55,005 nt of DNA, taken from the NCBI GenBank assembly GCA_019307065.1, contig JAFDKH010000026.1, positions 1 to 55,005 on the forward strand, in the 5' to 3' direction. A program made the position numbers and the translations under genes. How positions within the stretch are numbered: position 1 is the stretch's first letter; each line of letters begins with the position of its first letter. The DNA comes from Deltaproteobacteria bacterium (GTDB lineage: Bacteria; Myxococcota; B64-G9). This document shows positions 1 through 9,670 of the stretch, piece by piece. Under the pieces are notes generated by a model. It did no database searches, was not told the DNA's origin, and worked only from the letters and a program-made list of their open reading frames with translations.

Positions 1-2862
1 CGGGTGATTATCAGCAGCAACGATCCCAACGCTGCTGAAGGCTGGATTGACCTGGTTGGCCGGGCCACCGCTAGTGCGATGTGCGACATTCATGTGCAGC
101 CGGCCGCGATCGACTTCGGCTCCGTGCCGTTGGCCGGATTCTCCAACCAGATTGTCACGATCAGCAACAACGGAGATTCGGATTGCAGGATTTCCGCCAT
201 CAACGGACCAACCGGCAGCCCGGATTTTTCGCTGCCGACCATGCCGAGCATTCCGATGATCGTTCCTCCCGGTGAGGCCCGCCAGCTGACAATTCAGTAC
301 CATCCGGCGGAAGTAGGCTCCGACCAGGCCACGCTCAGCCTGGTCTGTGACAACGATTCTGACGAGCCGGTGACCGACATTCCCCTGACCGGTCAAGGCA
401 TCGAGCCGCCGCCCTGCGACTTTCAAGTGGACCCGAGCCTGCTAAACTTCGGCGTCATTCCCATCGGAGACCGCCGCGAGCTGAACGCCAGGATCTGGAA
501 TTTCGGCAGCGCGACCTGCAGCATCTTCGACTGGAGCCTGACTCTCGATTCCGCCCCGGATTTTATTCCGTCGAGCCTTCCGTTTCCTCAGCCCAGTCTG
601 GCTCCGGGCGGGTTCGTCGACGTCATGGTGGCTTTCGAGCCGCAGAGCCCGGGCTGGTTCGATGGAACCCTGGAAGTCAGGGGCGGAATAAATGCCCTGG
701 ACGTGTTGATTGTCAACATCGGACTGTCCGGGGCCGCCGACCCGGCCAGGATGTGCATCCATCCCGAGGTGCTGCCCTTCACGGACGTTGAAGTCGGATC
801 CCATAGCGATCTGGAATTCGACATTACGGCCTGTGGAGGGGCCGACCTGAAGCTGCGCCAGATAACCTTCGACGGAGTAAACCCGGATTTCAGTTTCGTA
901 AGCGCCCCCCCGGTGCCTTTTACCCTTCAGTCGGGCCAGACCCTGACAGTCGAAATTCGTTATGCCCCAACTGATGCGGGCGTCGACTTCGGGCGCGTGC
1001 TGGTCAGCGGCAACGACAATGATTTTCCAACCGGGGTCGTGCAGCTGACTGGAAATTACACCGGTAGCTGCCCATCCGTTTTTTACTGTCAACCGGATTG
1101 GTTGGTTTTCCCGGCCACCGACATCGGACGCAGCTCGGTCAAGACCTTTGTCTGCATTAACCACGGCAGCGAAACACTTACCGTTACGGATGTCGCCAAA
1201 GAGGCGGGAACCTCGGCCGAGTTCGGCCTATCGGCGCCGGGAATTCCTCTGCTTGTGCCGCCGGACGGGGAGTTGCACGTCGAAGTAGAGTACCTGCCAA
1301 GCGACGTAGGCACGGACAGCGGGGCCGTGATTGTCACAAGCGAGTTTAGTTCGCCGGGCTGCGACAACTTCACCCTGATAGCTGTGCCGCTTCAAGCCGA
1401 AGGCAAGACCCCCGACTTGCCCGAGTGTATCGAGCCTGCTCAGTTCCTGCCGCAACTGCAATTCGCCTGGCCGAACGGCAACATTACCAATCCACAATGG
1501 GTGCAAGTCGGTATGACTCCAATTGTGATCAACCTGACCGACGACAACGGCGACGGTCAGATTGACGAGGGAGATGTGCCTGACATTGCCTTCAATTCTT
1601 TCCTGGGTGTTCAAGGTGTATTCGACGGCATCTTGCGAGTCATCTCCGGGGACGATGGTCACGAGATCTGGACGATACCCGACCTGAACCTGCGTACCGA
1701 ATACACGACTCACCTGGCGGCTGCAGATATCGACGGCGACAACCGTCCTGAGGTACTTGCTTTGAAGCTCGCCCCGCGCGACGAAAACATGATGCTCAAG
1801 CAAACCGGCAGCATACTCTGCTTCGAAGACGATGGGACGCTCAAGTGGGAGAGCGAGCCCTGGCATGGGCCCACCGGCTATTACGAAGATCTTTCGTCCC
1901 TGGGAATCGCCGATTTGGACAACGACGGTCATCCGGAGATTTTTCGCGGCGCTTCGGTATTCGATCGTCATGGACACTTGTTGTGGGAAGGGACCGGCGG
2001 GCAGGGCTTGATCGGAGCAGGTAGCGGAGTATTTTCGACGGCCGCGAATCTCGACGGCCAGGGAACGATGGAACTGGTGGCCGGTAATACAGCCTACCGC
2101 TCCGACGGGACTATCATGTGGCAGGCCGCGGTGCCGGACGGACTGGCCGCGGTGGTCGACTTCAACTTAGACGGCCAACCCGAAGTGCTTCTCATTTGTA
2201 TCGGTCTGGGTGGCGGGGTGAAGGTGCTCGACGGACAAACCGGCGCCGTGCTGGCTTCGTTGGCTGACTCGGACGTGAACGCCATCCTTCCGCCGGTGAT
2301 CGCCGACATCGACGGGTCAGGCGGGCCGGAAGTGGCCTTGACCGGTGTGGTCGCCGGCCAGTTTTATTTCTGGGGTCTGGACGTCTCAGAGGCTGACTTC
2401 CAGATTAGCGAGATCTGGTCCGACCTTCTCGCAGACACCACCTACGGCGGAGGAAACACGGCCTTCGACTTCGAAGGCGACGGTCCTTTCGAGGTATTGC
2501 AGAACGGTGAAAAGATGGTGAACATTTTTTCAGGACTTAACCATACCCAAATCTACAGCGCTCCGCGCAGCTCGGCTACCTATATTGAGATGCCCGTGGT
2601 GGCCGATGTCGACAACGACGGCCATGCCGAGTTGGTCATCGTCCAGAACGGCGGCCAGGGGAGCCTGGAGTATCCACCAATGGAAGAAGGTATTCTGGTC
2701 TACGGTAACTTGAACGACGATTGGGTGGCCACCCGAAGAATCTGGAACCAACTCGACTATCATGTCTCCAACGTGCGCGAGAATGGCACGATACCTCGCT
2801 TCGAAACTCCAAACTGGACGTTGTACAACAATTTCCAAACCAACGAGCCGTTTTGCGAGTAA
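1..2862 (+). CDS. Choice-of-anchor D / FG-GAP repeat surface protein (5' truncated)
   Basis: The reading frame is open to the first base, so the true start lies upstream; the GTG at 4 has no visible ribosome site. The first ~465 residues hold about four Ig-like units of ~110 residues with the choice-of-anchor D pattern (LxFGxVxxG ... VxIxNxGxxxC ... IxYxPxxxGxDxGxLxV). From ~470 to the end there are FG-GAP/VCBS-type blades with Asp-rich calcium-binding loops such as DDNGDGQIDEGD, DIDGDNRPEV and DLDNDGHPEI, suggesting a beta-propeller. Cysteines are frequent, as expected of an exported protein, but any signal peptide is outside the window. A role in adhesion or surface binding is inferred from the architecture; no catalytic motif is visible. 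It converges on the next gene with a 24-base gap. Confidence 0.85.
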   Translation, partial: RVIISSNDPNAAEGWIDLVGRATASAMCDIHVQPAAIDFGSVPLAGFSNQIVTISNNGDSDCRISAINGPTGSPDFSLPTMPSIPMIVPPGEARQLTIQYHPAEVGSDQATLSLVCDNDSDEPVTDIPLTGQGIEPPPCDFQVDPSLLNFGVIPIGDRRELNARIWNFGSATCSIFDWSLTLDSAPDFIPSSLPFPQPSLAPGGFVDVMVAFEPQSPGWFDGTLEVRGGINALDVLIVNIGLSGAADPARMCIHPEVLPFTDVEVGSHSDLEFDITACGGADLKLRQITFDGVNPDFSFVSAPPVPFTLQSGQTLTVEIRYAPTDAGVDFGRVLVSGNDNDFPTGVVQLTGNYTGSCPSVFYCQPDWLVFPATDIGRSSVKTFVCINHGSETLTVTDVAKEAGTSAEFGLSAPGIPLLVPPDGELHVEVEYLPSDVGTDSGAVIVTSEFSSPGCDNFTLIAVPLQAEGKTPDLPECIEPAQFLPQLQFAWPNGNITNPQWVQVGMTPIVINLTDDNGDGQIDEGDVPDIAFNSFLGVQGVFDGILRVISGDDGHEIWTIPDLNLRTEYTTHLAAADIDGDNRPEVLALKLAPRDENMMLKQTGSILCFEDDGTLKWESEPWHGPTGYYEDLSSLGIADLDNDGHPEIFRGASVFDRHGHLLWEGTGGQGLIGAGSGVFSTAANLDGQGTMELVAGNTAYRSDGTIMWQAAVPDGLAAVVDFNLDGQPEVLLICIGLGGGVKVLDGQTGAVLASLADSDVNAILPPVIADIDGSGGPEVALTGVVAGQFYFWGLDVSEADFQISEIWSDLLADTTYGGGNTAFDFEGDGPFEVLQNGEKMVNIFSGLNHTQIYSAPRSSATYIEMPVVADVDNDGHAELVIVQNGGQGSLEYPPMEEGILVYGNLNDDWVATRRIWNQLDYHVSNVRENGTIPRFETPNWTLYNNFQTNEPFCE

Positions 2863-2886
2863 AGACCTGAAGCTGGTCAGGTTGGA

Positions 2887-5800
2887 TCAGGATCCCCCAG
2901 GCTTCGAATTTTTTCTGGTGCGCAGCCAGCCGAGTAACAACAAGCCCAACAAGAATCCAGAGGTTCGCGATACCGGCTGGGCCGAGCACGAGCAGCCGTC
3001 GGCCGTGCCGCCACCTTCGACCAGGATACTGAAATCCTGAAAGTCACTCCCGGCCTCATTGCTGACTACCAGGGTGACGTCGTTTTGATCGGCTTGATCA
3101 TTCGCCGGAACCCAGCTCAACCAGCCCGAGGCTTGATCCGCCTGCATGCCTGCCGGAGCTCGTTGTATTTCTCCGCCGACGTCCTTACCCAGCGTCCAGG
3201 TGAAAGGCTGTGTGCCGATAGCGATCGGATGATACTCGTAAGCCAGGCCAACCGAGGCACTGGTCTCCGGTGAAGAAATGATTTGGGGCGGGTAGATCCC
3301 GTTTTGTGAAACGAAAACATCCACTTCAATGGTTGTGGCCAGCTCGAGATTGTCGACTGCTCTGACTAGAATCGAATGTCGACCGGCGCGGGTGTAAAGC
3401 CGGGTTTGCTCCGAGCCGGACAAAGTAAATCCGCCGCCGAAGTCCCATTCGATCCGATCGATAGATCCGTCAGGGTCGCTGGCCTGGGCCGTGTAAACAA
3501 CTTCGAGGGGTGAGTCGCCCCTTTCGGGTACGGCCGTCACGTAAAGTTGTGGCGGCAGGTTTGTCCCGTCGCCTACGCTGACTTGGGCCCGGGCGGTATC
3601 GAAGCGGCCTTCGCTGTCGGTCACGGTCAGGCTAATCCCATAGCCGCCCGGCTCTGAGTAAGTTCGCGTTGTCGACTGGCTGTTAACCGCGGCGGCTCCG
3701 TCGGCAAAAGTCCACAAGAACTCAACCAGGTTGGCGCCCTCGGCCGCGGTACTATCACGCCCGTCGGCCAGGACCTCCAAAGGTGCCGGGCCCTGCTCGG
3801 GGGTCAAGACGATCTTGGCGACCGGCAGGCCGGCCTCTTGTCCGGTCACGACCACATCGACTACGTCCGGGGCACTCTGATCCGAGCCGGCATTGACCAC
3901 CAGTTCGAAAGTCAGGGTCTGCTGGCCGGTAATCTGAGGGGCCTCGAAGGATGGTGTTGCGCTGTTGCCGGCGTTCAAGCTAACCGAATCTCCGGCAGTC
4001 TGGTTCCAGGCGTAGCTGATCGGCCGCTGGTAGGGGTCGAAACTGGCGCTGCCGTCCAAAGTGACTTGGGCTAAAGAATTGACCGCTTGATCTGGTCCGG
4101 CATTGGCTACCGGCTTGTCGTCGCCGAAGAAGATCGTACCCTCGCCCTGGGCGGTTCCCGGCGGGACAGCCAGCACTCGAATCAAGACGGTGGCCGGCTC
4201 GGTGCCGGAGACCACTACGAAGGTGAAAAATCCTGAAGTCGTGGCTCGCTGAAATCCCGGTTGTCCGGGATCGTCATCGTCTCCCAATAAGCTGCCGGCT
4301 GAAGTGATCACTGTCAGGTAGGTGCCGTTGCTGACCTGGTTACCGTCGGCGTCAGTTACCGGTCCGGCCGTGACTACGGATGAAGAGAACCCGTTGGCCG
4401 GGATGATCTCAGGATCGGCGACCAACTCGACGTTCCCGGCAGCCAAGCCGGGGCCGACAGCTAAAAGCCCGCTGACTCCGTCGACCACGTCGGCCCGGTA
4501 GAAATCGGCGGTGACCTGACCGTTGCCCGGAGTAGTCGGGTCGAATATGGCACTCCGCGAGGGACCGGGCTGGATAGTGCCGATCTCGCCGCTGACACTC
4601 CAGCTGACAACCACATCGTCGAGGTAATCCCCGGCGGCGTCACGACCGATCGCAAAAAGTTCAAGAGTGTCGTCGGTGGTCAGGGCCAGATCGGTAACGG
4701 ACTGGCCTGCGCCTGAGGCCGCATCTTCAACCGATACATGGTGAAGACCGGCCGGGCCTGAACATTGATCTCCGTCGCAGATATACGGAGCGCACGAAAC
4801 CGTGCCCTGTTGCTGGCAGTTACCCAGGCCGTCACAAGTCGGTGCCCGGGTCAGCACGTCTCCGGCACAACTTTGGCTGCCGCATGACGTGCCGGCCTGC
4901 CAGAGGCGGCAGGCTCCCCGGCCGTCGCAGACACCGTCCAGGGCGCAATTGTTTTGGGGCTGGAGTTCGCATTCCTCGAGCGGATCATCTCCGGCGGACA
5001 CTAATATGCATTCGTCGCGATCGCCGGCGCAAACCCGACAGACACCGCAGGCGTCATCGGGATCGGTGCCGCCCTCGACCATGACCGAACAAGTTCCGGC
5101 CCCGTCACAACGGGCACAAGAACCGCAAGCGGTTTCCTGGCCGGGTAAAATACATACACCCGATCCGTCGCATGCGCCTGAACAGATGCCCCCATCGCCG
5201 CATTCACTATCGGGATCTTGGCCCGCAGGAACGAAGGCGCAAGTGCCGACCGAATCGGCCAGATCGCAACGCTCGCAATTTGCCTGACAGGCCGAACTGC
5301 AGCAGACCCCGTCGGCACAGTTGCCCGAGGCACACTCGCCTTCCCGGCTGCAAGGCATGCCGGTCTGGCGGTCTGCGACACAAGCAGTATCTTCACAGTG
5401 GAAGCCCATTAAGCAATCGTCATCGACTGAGCAGTCGGTTCGGCAAGCTTCAGCCGACAGACAGACATAACCGCTGCAGTCGATCTCGGCTGTGTTGATG
5501 CAGGCTCCGGCGCCGTCACACAGGTCGGCTGGTTCTAAGAGCCCATTCGTACAGATACTTGGAACGCAGATGATGCCCGCCGGCCAGTTCAAGCAGGCGC
5601 CGCTGCCGTCGCAAACCCCGTTGGTCCCGCAAGTTTCTTCGGCGCTAACGGCGCAGTCATCTAGGGGATCATCACCGCTATCGACTAAGCGGCAAGATTC
5701 ATCCAGGCCGGAACAAGACCAGCACGGGTTGCAGTCGTTGTAGGGATCGGTATCGATGGCTGCATAAAGAGCGCAGGACCCGGCCCCATCGCAGCTGGTG

Positions 5801-7968
5801 CAGGGAGCGCAATTGACGTCCGTGGCGGTGAAACGGCAAGTCCGATCTCCGGCGCAAACTCCGCCGCATAATCCGCTGCCCAGACAGGCATCCCGCGGGT
5901 CTTCTCCGTCGGGAACCGCCAGGCAGCCGCCCGGATCAACCGGCAGATTACAGACTTCGCAGATGCCGTCGCACTGGCTGTCGCAGCAAACGCCATCGAC
6001 GCAATTGCCGTTGATGCACTCTTCATCCCGGCTGCAGGCTTCCCCGCGCTGCAGGTAGGCCACGCAGATATCGTTTTCACAGTGACTCCCGGCGATGCAA
6101 TGTTCGTCGAGAGTGCAGTCGGTTCGGCAGCTGACGGCATCCAGACAAACGTATGGCAAGCAGGCTTGGGCCGTGGCATCGCTGCAGACTCCCGCGCCGT
6201 CACAGAAATCGGCCGGATAGTAAACATCGGCCTGGCAATATTGAGCAGAACACTCGGTTGCCTGGGGATGGAAGGCGCAGGCCCCCTGGCCGTCACAGTC
6301 ACCGGTAAAGCCGCACGATTCGGGCGCGGCCGGCGTGCATTCTTCTTGCGGATCGTTGCCGGCTGCTACATCGGTACAGTCGCCGCTGTTGCCCGGGCAG
6401 ACTCGGCAAATACCGCAAACCCCGCCCGGGTCGCTGCCGGCCGCTTCGTATTGGCTACAGTTACCGCCGCCGTCACAGCTGGCGCAATCGGCGCAGGCGG
6501 TTCCAGCACTGGGATATTCACAAGCTCCCGAGCCGTTGCAATACGAACCGCAGGGAGCCGTACCGGCGCACTCGTTATCGGGGTCTGTGCCTGCGGCAAT
6601 ATAGCGGCAGTTGCCTTCGAACCCGGCCTGATCACAGCTTACGCAGTCGTCCGTCTGGCATAAGTTTGAATCGCAGCAGACATCGTCTGCGCAAATACCG
6701 CTGTCACATTCCGATCCGTCCACGCAAGGATCTCCCGGGGCTTTCTTGACTACCAGGACATCGACCGGATTGCTCAAATCTCCAAACCAGGTAACTCCTT
6801 CTTGGAGGACTTGCCATTGGAAAGTATATGTGCCGGTGGTTGCCGGGGCGGTCACCTGGAAGGTAAACTCGACCTCGTTATCCATCGCAACTGAATGTGG
6901 CAAGGCTACCCGGTTAAAGCCCCAGTTAGTGTTGTCCTGGGGACCATGACTGCCCAGCTTGTAGCCGTCGGCAGTAGTCCAGGTGTCGGCGCCTTCGTTG
7001 CGGAATCTGACCAATACCTGTGCCTGTTCACCGGTATGCATCTGCGAGGCCGGCGGAGTTTGAGAGACATAAATCGAGCGGTGCTCGGGCAGCAAATAGT
7101 CGACTGTCAAAATCGGCCGCAGCGAGACCGAGCCGTAATCATCGCTGGCAAAATATAAGCGATCGCCGTCAGCAAGGGAATCGGTCGGAATCACCGCCAG
7201 GCCGTAATTCTGGGCGGGACTGGCAACCCAGTCGCTTGTCATCTGGGTGATGTCCCAGTCAAACCAGCCCAGCCCGTCCATGTAGATGATTGATTCGTAG
7301 ATTTCGTTATTCCAGTCGGCCGGCTTGTTGTTGTAGGTCAAGCTGCATTCGTCCCAGGCGGACAAGACCTTGTGGCTGCCGGCATTCTGGTAGGCTCCAT
7401 AGCCGTCTTCGAGATACATCGATAAAACGGCCTGGAGGACCTGCGAGTCGGCCGGAATTGCGGCACTGATATCGAATTTCAAGTAGGGCCAGAAAAAAGC
7501 CCCATTGCGCCCGAACCCGTAAATTGTGTCGGTGCAATAATTGTCATCGGGATAATATGCCCAGATTGTCGTGCCGGGTTGAGTATACGAAGCGTCGGGG
7601 TGCAAGCCTTCTTGGAAAAGTACAGTATCCTCGATATCGAGCAGCACCGAGCCGTCGTAGCGTTCGCGGGTCCAGTCAGACATCGGGTTGGGGTCGGCCG
7701 TAAAATCCTGGTAAGCCGGTCTTTCGGCCCTGGGCGGGGCGGTTCGAAAAACAGCCCGTTTGACTACCCGCAGATCGGTGCTGACCGGCTGCCCGACGCT
7801 GTGTTCGACTTGCCGGTTCCGATCGTTGTCCATAAATCTTTGTTTGACCTGCTTTAAAGGAGCTGTCTGGGGCGATTCATCCAGGGACTCTCCGCAACTA
7901 GTCAAGCCCAAGATAAATGCCAGCAGAAGCGGGATTGCGATAAAGCCAGTAAGCTTTGTGCTCTTCAT
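2887..7968 (-). CDS. Giant Cys-rich surface lipoprotein with DNRLRE, Ig-like and PKD domains
   Basis: A 1693-residue exported protein. The start at 7968 is chosen because AAAGGGGTG lies just upstream and it begins a lipoprotein signal (MKSTKLTG ... LGLTSCG); an upstream in-frame start would spoil this. Domains in order: a DNRLRE/CBM96-like domain (~80-245, with YLKFDIS and LTYNNKP); an NBR1-like Ig domain (~265-395, VRFRNEGADTW); a very long Cys-rich region (~400-1085) of repeated CxxGxECxSGxCxDGVCCxxxC and CDGxGxC units; an invasin/Ig-like part (~1090-1290); PKD-type Ig domains (~1300-1560, with LDGSASFDP and YSEPGGYGISLTVTDSEG); a putative-Ig segment (~1575-1650). The tail has CSCS, a hydrophobic stretch GFLLGLLLLGWL and basic residues, resembling MYXO-CTERM sorting signals. 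Having both an N-terminal lipobox and a C-terminal anchor is odd. The function is unknown, probably surface structure or adhesion. Confidence 0.85.
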   Translation of the reverse strand: MKSTKLTGFIAIPLLLAFILGLTSCGESLDESPQTAPLKQVKQRFMDNDRNRQVEHSVGQPVSTDLRVVKRAVFRTAPPRAERPAYQDFTADPNPMSDWTRERYDGSVLLDIEDTVLFQEGLHPDASYTQPGTTIWAYYPDDNYCTDTIYGFGRNGAFFWPYLKFDISAAIPADSQVLQAVLSMYLEDGYGAYQNAGSHKVLSAWDECSLTYNNKPADWNNEIYESIIYMDGLGWFDWDITQMTSDWVASPAQNYGLAVIPTDSLADGDRLYFASDDYGSVSLRPILTVDYLLPEHRSIYVSQTPPASQMHTGEQAQVLVRFRNEGADTWTTADGYKLGSHGPQDNTNWGFNRVALPHSVAMDNEVEFTFQVTAPATTGTYTFQWQVLQEGVTWFGDLSNPVDVLVVKKAPGDPCVDGSECDSGICADDVCCDSNLCQTDDCVSCDQAGFEGNCRYIAAGTDPDNECAGTAPCGSYCNGSGACEYPSAGTACADCASCDGGGNCSQYEAAGSDPGGVCGICRVCPGNSGDCTDVAAGNDPQEECTPAAPESCGFTGDCDGQGACAFHPQATECSAQYCQADVYYPADFCDGAGVCSDATAQACLPYVCLDAVSCRTDCTLDEHCIAGSHCENDICVAYLQRGEACSRDEECINGNCVDGVCCDSQCDGICEVCNLPVDPGGCLAVPDGEDPRDACLGSGLCGGVCAGDRTCRFTATDVNCAPCTSCDGAGSCALYAAIDTDPYNDCNPCWSCSGLDESCRLVDSGDDPLDDCAVSAEETCGTNGVCDGSGACLNWPAGIICVPSICTNGLLEPADLCDGAGACINTAEIDCSGYVCLSAEACRTDCSVDDDCLMGFHCEDTACVADRQTGMPCSREGECASGNCADGVCCSSACQANCERCDLADSVGTCAFVPAGQDPDSECGDGGICSGACDGSGVCILPGQETACGSCARCDGAGTCSVMVEGGTDPDDACGVCRVCAGDRDECILVSAGDDPLEECELQPQNNCALDGVCDGRGACRLWQAGTSCGSQSCAGDVLTRAPTCDGLGNCQQQGTVSCAPYICDGDQCSGPAGLHHVSVEDAASGAGQSVTDLALTTDDTLELFAIGRDAAGDYLDDVVVSWSVSGEIGTIQPGPSRSAIFDPTTPGNGQVTADFYRADVVDGVSGLLAVGPGLAAGNVELVADPEIIPANGFSSSVVTAGPVTDADGNQVSNGTYLTVITSAGSLLGDDDDPGQPGFQRATTSGFFTFVVVSGTEPATVLIRVLAVPPGTAQGEGTIFFGDDKPVANAGPDQAVNSLAQVTLDGSASFDPYQRPISYAWNQTAGDSVSLNAGNSATPSFEAPQITGQQTLTFELVVNAGSDQSAPDVVDVVVTGQEAGLPVAKIVLTPEQGPAPLEVLADGRDSTAAEGANLVEFLWTFADGAAAVNSQSTTRTYSEPGGYGISLTVTDSEGRFDTARAQVSVGDGTNLPPQLYVTAVPERGDSPLEVVYTAQASDPDGSIDRIEWDFGGGFTLSGSEQTRLYTRAGRHSILVRAVDNLELATTIEVDVFVSQNGIYPPQIISSPETSASVGLAYEYHPIAIGTQPFTWTLGKDVGGEIQRAPAGMQADQASGWLSWVPANDQADQNDVTLVVSNEAGSDFQDFSILVEGGGTADGCSCSAQPVSRTSGFLLGLLLLGWLRTRKNSKPGGS

Positions 7969-8004
7969 GCGAGCACCCCTTTCGAGATTCTGTGCGATCT
8001 TTTC

Positions 8005-8034
8005 ATTATTGCCCTGAATTGCAAAAACTGTCAA
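8005..8034 (-). promoter_or_regulatory. Sigma-70-like promoter of the giant Cys-rich gene
   Basis: Read on the minus strand, a perfect TTGACA (8034-8029) is followed after 18 bases by AATAAT (8010-8005, five of six matches to TATAAT). Transcription would begin near 7998, leaving a leader of about 30 bases that contains the AAAGGGGTG ribosome site. Confidence 0.45.
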
Positions 8035-8119
8035 AGAGGAGGTCCGTTCAAAATTGACCCATATGCTGCCGTTATGCTAGCCTGGCATGATTATTTGCTT
8101 TGAATGGATGATCGTGCAT

Positions 8120-9670
8120 ATGCGTAAATGGTGCATATTGCTGGTGGCTGTGTTGCTGGTGGCCTGTCCTTGTCTGGCCCAGGATGACGTAGCCGAACCG
8201 GCCGAACCCCCGGCCGGCGATGAACCGGAAGATGTTGAAGAATCTCAAGACGTTGAAGAAGCTGAAGATCCTGATTCATCCGGGCCTGAGTACGGCCCCT
8301 ATTCTCCCGATTCAAAAGACCGCTTGACTGCGCCTTCGAAAAACCCGATCAAGTTGATTCTGATCAATACCTATGCCGGAATTGGAATCGAGTCCTCCCA
8401 GGCAGCTGCCGCTCTGCAAGTTTTGAGGCAATCTTTAACCGCCCTGGAGCGGGTCGAGATAATCGATGAAGCCAGCTTGTTTGCCCGGGAAGAACAAGCC
8501 GCCCCCGAAGAGATCGACCGGGATCTCAAGCAAGCCGCCAAGCTGGTAAAGCTTGGCAAAGAACACCTGCTGAACCTGGCCATGGAGGAGAGTGCCGACG
8601 CTTTTCTGAGCGCGCGGGTTACTCTTAGAAAACACCTGCAATGGCTTTCCGATCCGGAGCCCTTGATCATGGCTTTAATGGGCCTGGCCGAAACTCTGGC
8701 GGTTGGTGAAAGAGAAGAAGAGGCCAAAGCGGCTTATCGCGAAGTGCTCGTGTTGTCACCCGAATACGTGCCCGATCCGGGACAAGTGCCGAGCAAATTC
8801 AGGACATTGTTCGATGAAGCCAGAGACCAGATCAGCAACGAGGCCAGCGGGAGCTTAATAGTCAAGACCAAGCCGGCCGGCGCTAATGTAGTCCTGGACG
8901 GACTGACAATCGGCCAGACGCCGGTCTCGAAAGAGAACATACCGGCCGGGATGCACGCCCTGTTGGTACAACTCGACGGACACCGGACGATCAGGAAACC
9001 TATCGAGGTTTTGTCGGGCGAAACTACCGAGATCGGCGAAAATTTGGTGGCTAAAGTAATTCCCGATCTGATTGGGAAAATTCGCGGCACATATTTGGCA
9101 GAATCAGATCAAAGCACCGAAGCTTTGTCGAGGGATCTGGCTCGGATTACCGCCTCCCAGGTAGTCGTCTTGAGTCAGGTAGTCGTAAACACCAAAAATA
9201 AACGAGTTCTGACAGTCGCGGTCGTCTGGGCCGCTGAGAAAAAGCCTTGTGTACTCGGCGTATTCATTCCCGAAGACAACATTTATGAATTAGGTCCGGT
9301 TTTAGCCGGAGAAGTGTCGCAGGCCCTCGACCAGGAGCGCAAAGTCGCGCCACCGCCGACTTTCTTGGGTTTGAATTTTACTAATAAACTGCTCGGAGAT
9401 ACTCAACCGCAAGCGACCGTTTCTTTGGTCCGCAAAACCAAAACTAAAATCGATCCCAAAGTACCCGACCCGGCCTTGCCGCTTAAAAAGAAAATAAAAA
9501 CTAATGGCGAATCCGACAGCATTTTTACGACCTGGTGGTTCTGGACCGGGACGGCAGCTATCGTGGTGGCTGCAGTAGGCACTTCATTGGGACTTACCCT
9601 GGGTAAAGAATCCAAGACGATCCAGGATCCCGACGTGATTTTCATCCAGATCGAGAGGCTGGTCCCGTGA
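8120..9670 (+). CDS. PEGA-domain exported protein
   Basis: A 516-residue protein. The start at 8120 gives a clean signal peptide (MRKWCILLVAVLLVACPCLAQ); in-frame ATGs at 8087 and 8108 are possible but add a charged extension. After an acidic linker (~22-60, many Glu/Asp/Pro) there is a helical region containing a TPR-like stretch (~145-225), then a PEGA domain at ~240-305 (GSLIVKTKPAGANVVLDG ... IPAGMHALLVQLDGH). A hydrophobic segment (WFWTGTAAIVVAAVGTSLG) lies near the C terminus. PEGA domains are commonly found in surface or periplasmic proteins of deltaproteobacteria; no enzymatic motif is visible. It overlaps the next gene by 4 bases (GTGA), so the two are probably translationally coupled. 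Confidence 0.8.
   Translation: MRKWCILLVAVLLVACPCLAQDDVAEPAEPPAGDEPEDVEESQDVEEAEDPDSSGPEYGPYSPDSKDRLTAPSKNPIKLILINTYAGIGIESSQAAAALQVLRQSLTALERVEIIDEASLFAREEQAAPEEIDRDLKQAAKLVKLGKEHLLNLAMEESADAFLSARVTLRKHLQWLSDPEPLIMALMGLAETLAVGEREEEAKAAYREVLVLSPEYVPDPGQVPSKFRTLFDEARDQISNEASGSLIVKTKPAGANVVLDGLTIGQTPVSKENIPAGMHALLVQLDGHRTIRKPIEVLSGETTEIGENLVAKVIPDLIGKIRGTYLAESDQSTEALSRDLARITASQVVVLSQVVVNTKNKRVLTVAVVWAAEKKPCVLGVFIPEDNIYELGPVLAGEVSQALDQERKVAPPPTFLGLNFTNKLLGDTQPQATVSLVRKTKTKIDPKVPDPALPLKKKIKTNGESDSIFTTWWFWTGTAAIVVAAVGTSLGLTLGKESKTIQDPDVIFIQIERLVP

Noticed and set aside
2865-2882. Small dyad ACCTGA-AGCTGG-TCAGGT between the first two genes, a possible bidirectional terminator
   Set aside because: Only 6-bp arms and no T-run on either strand.
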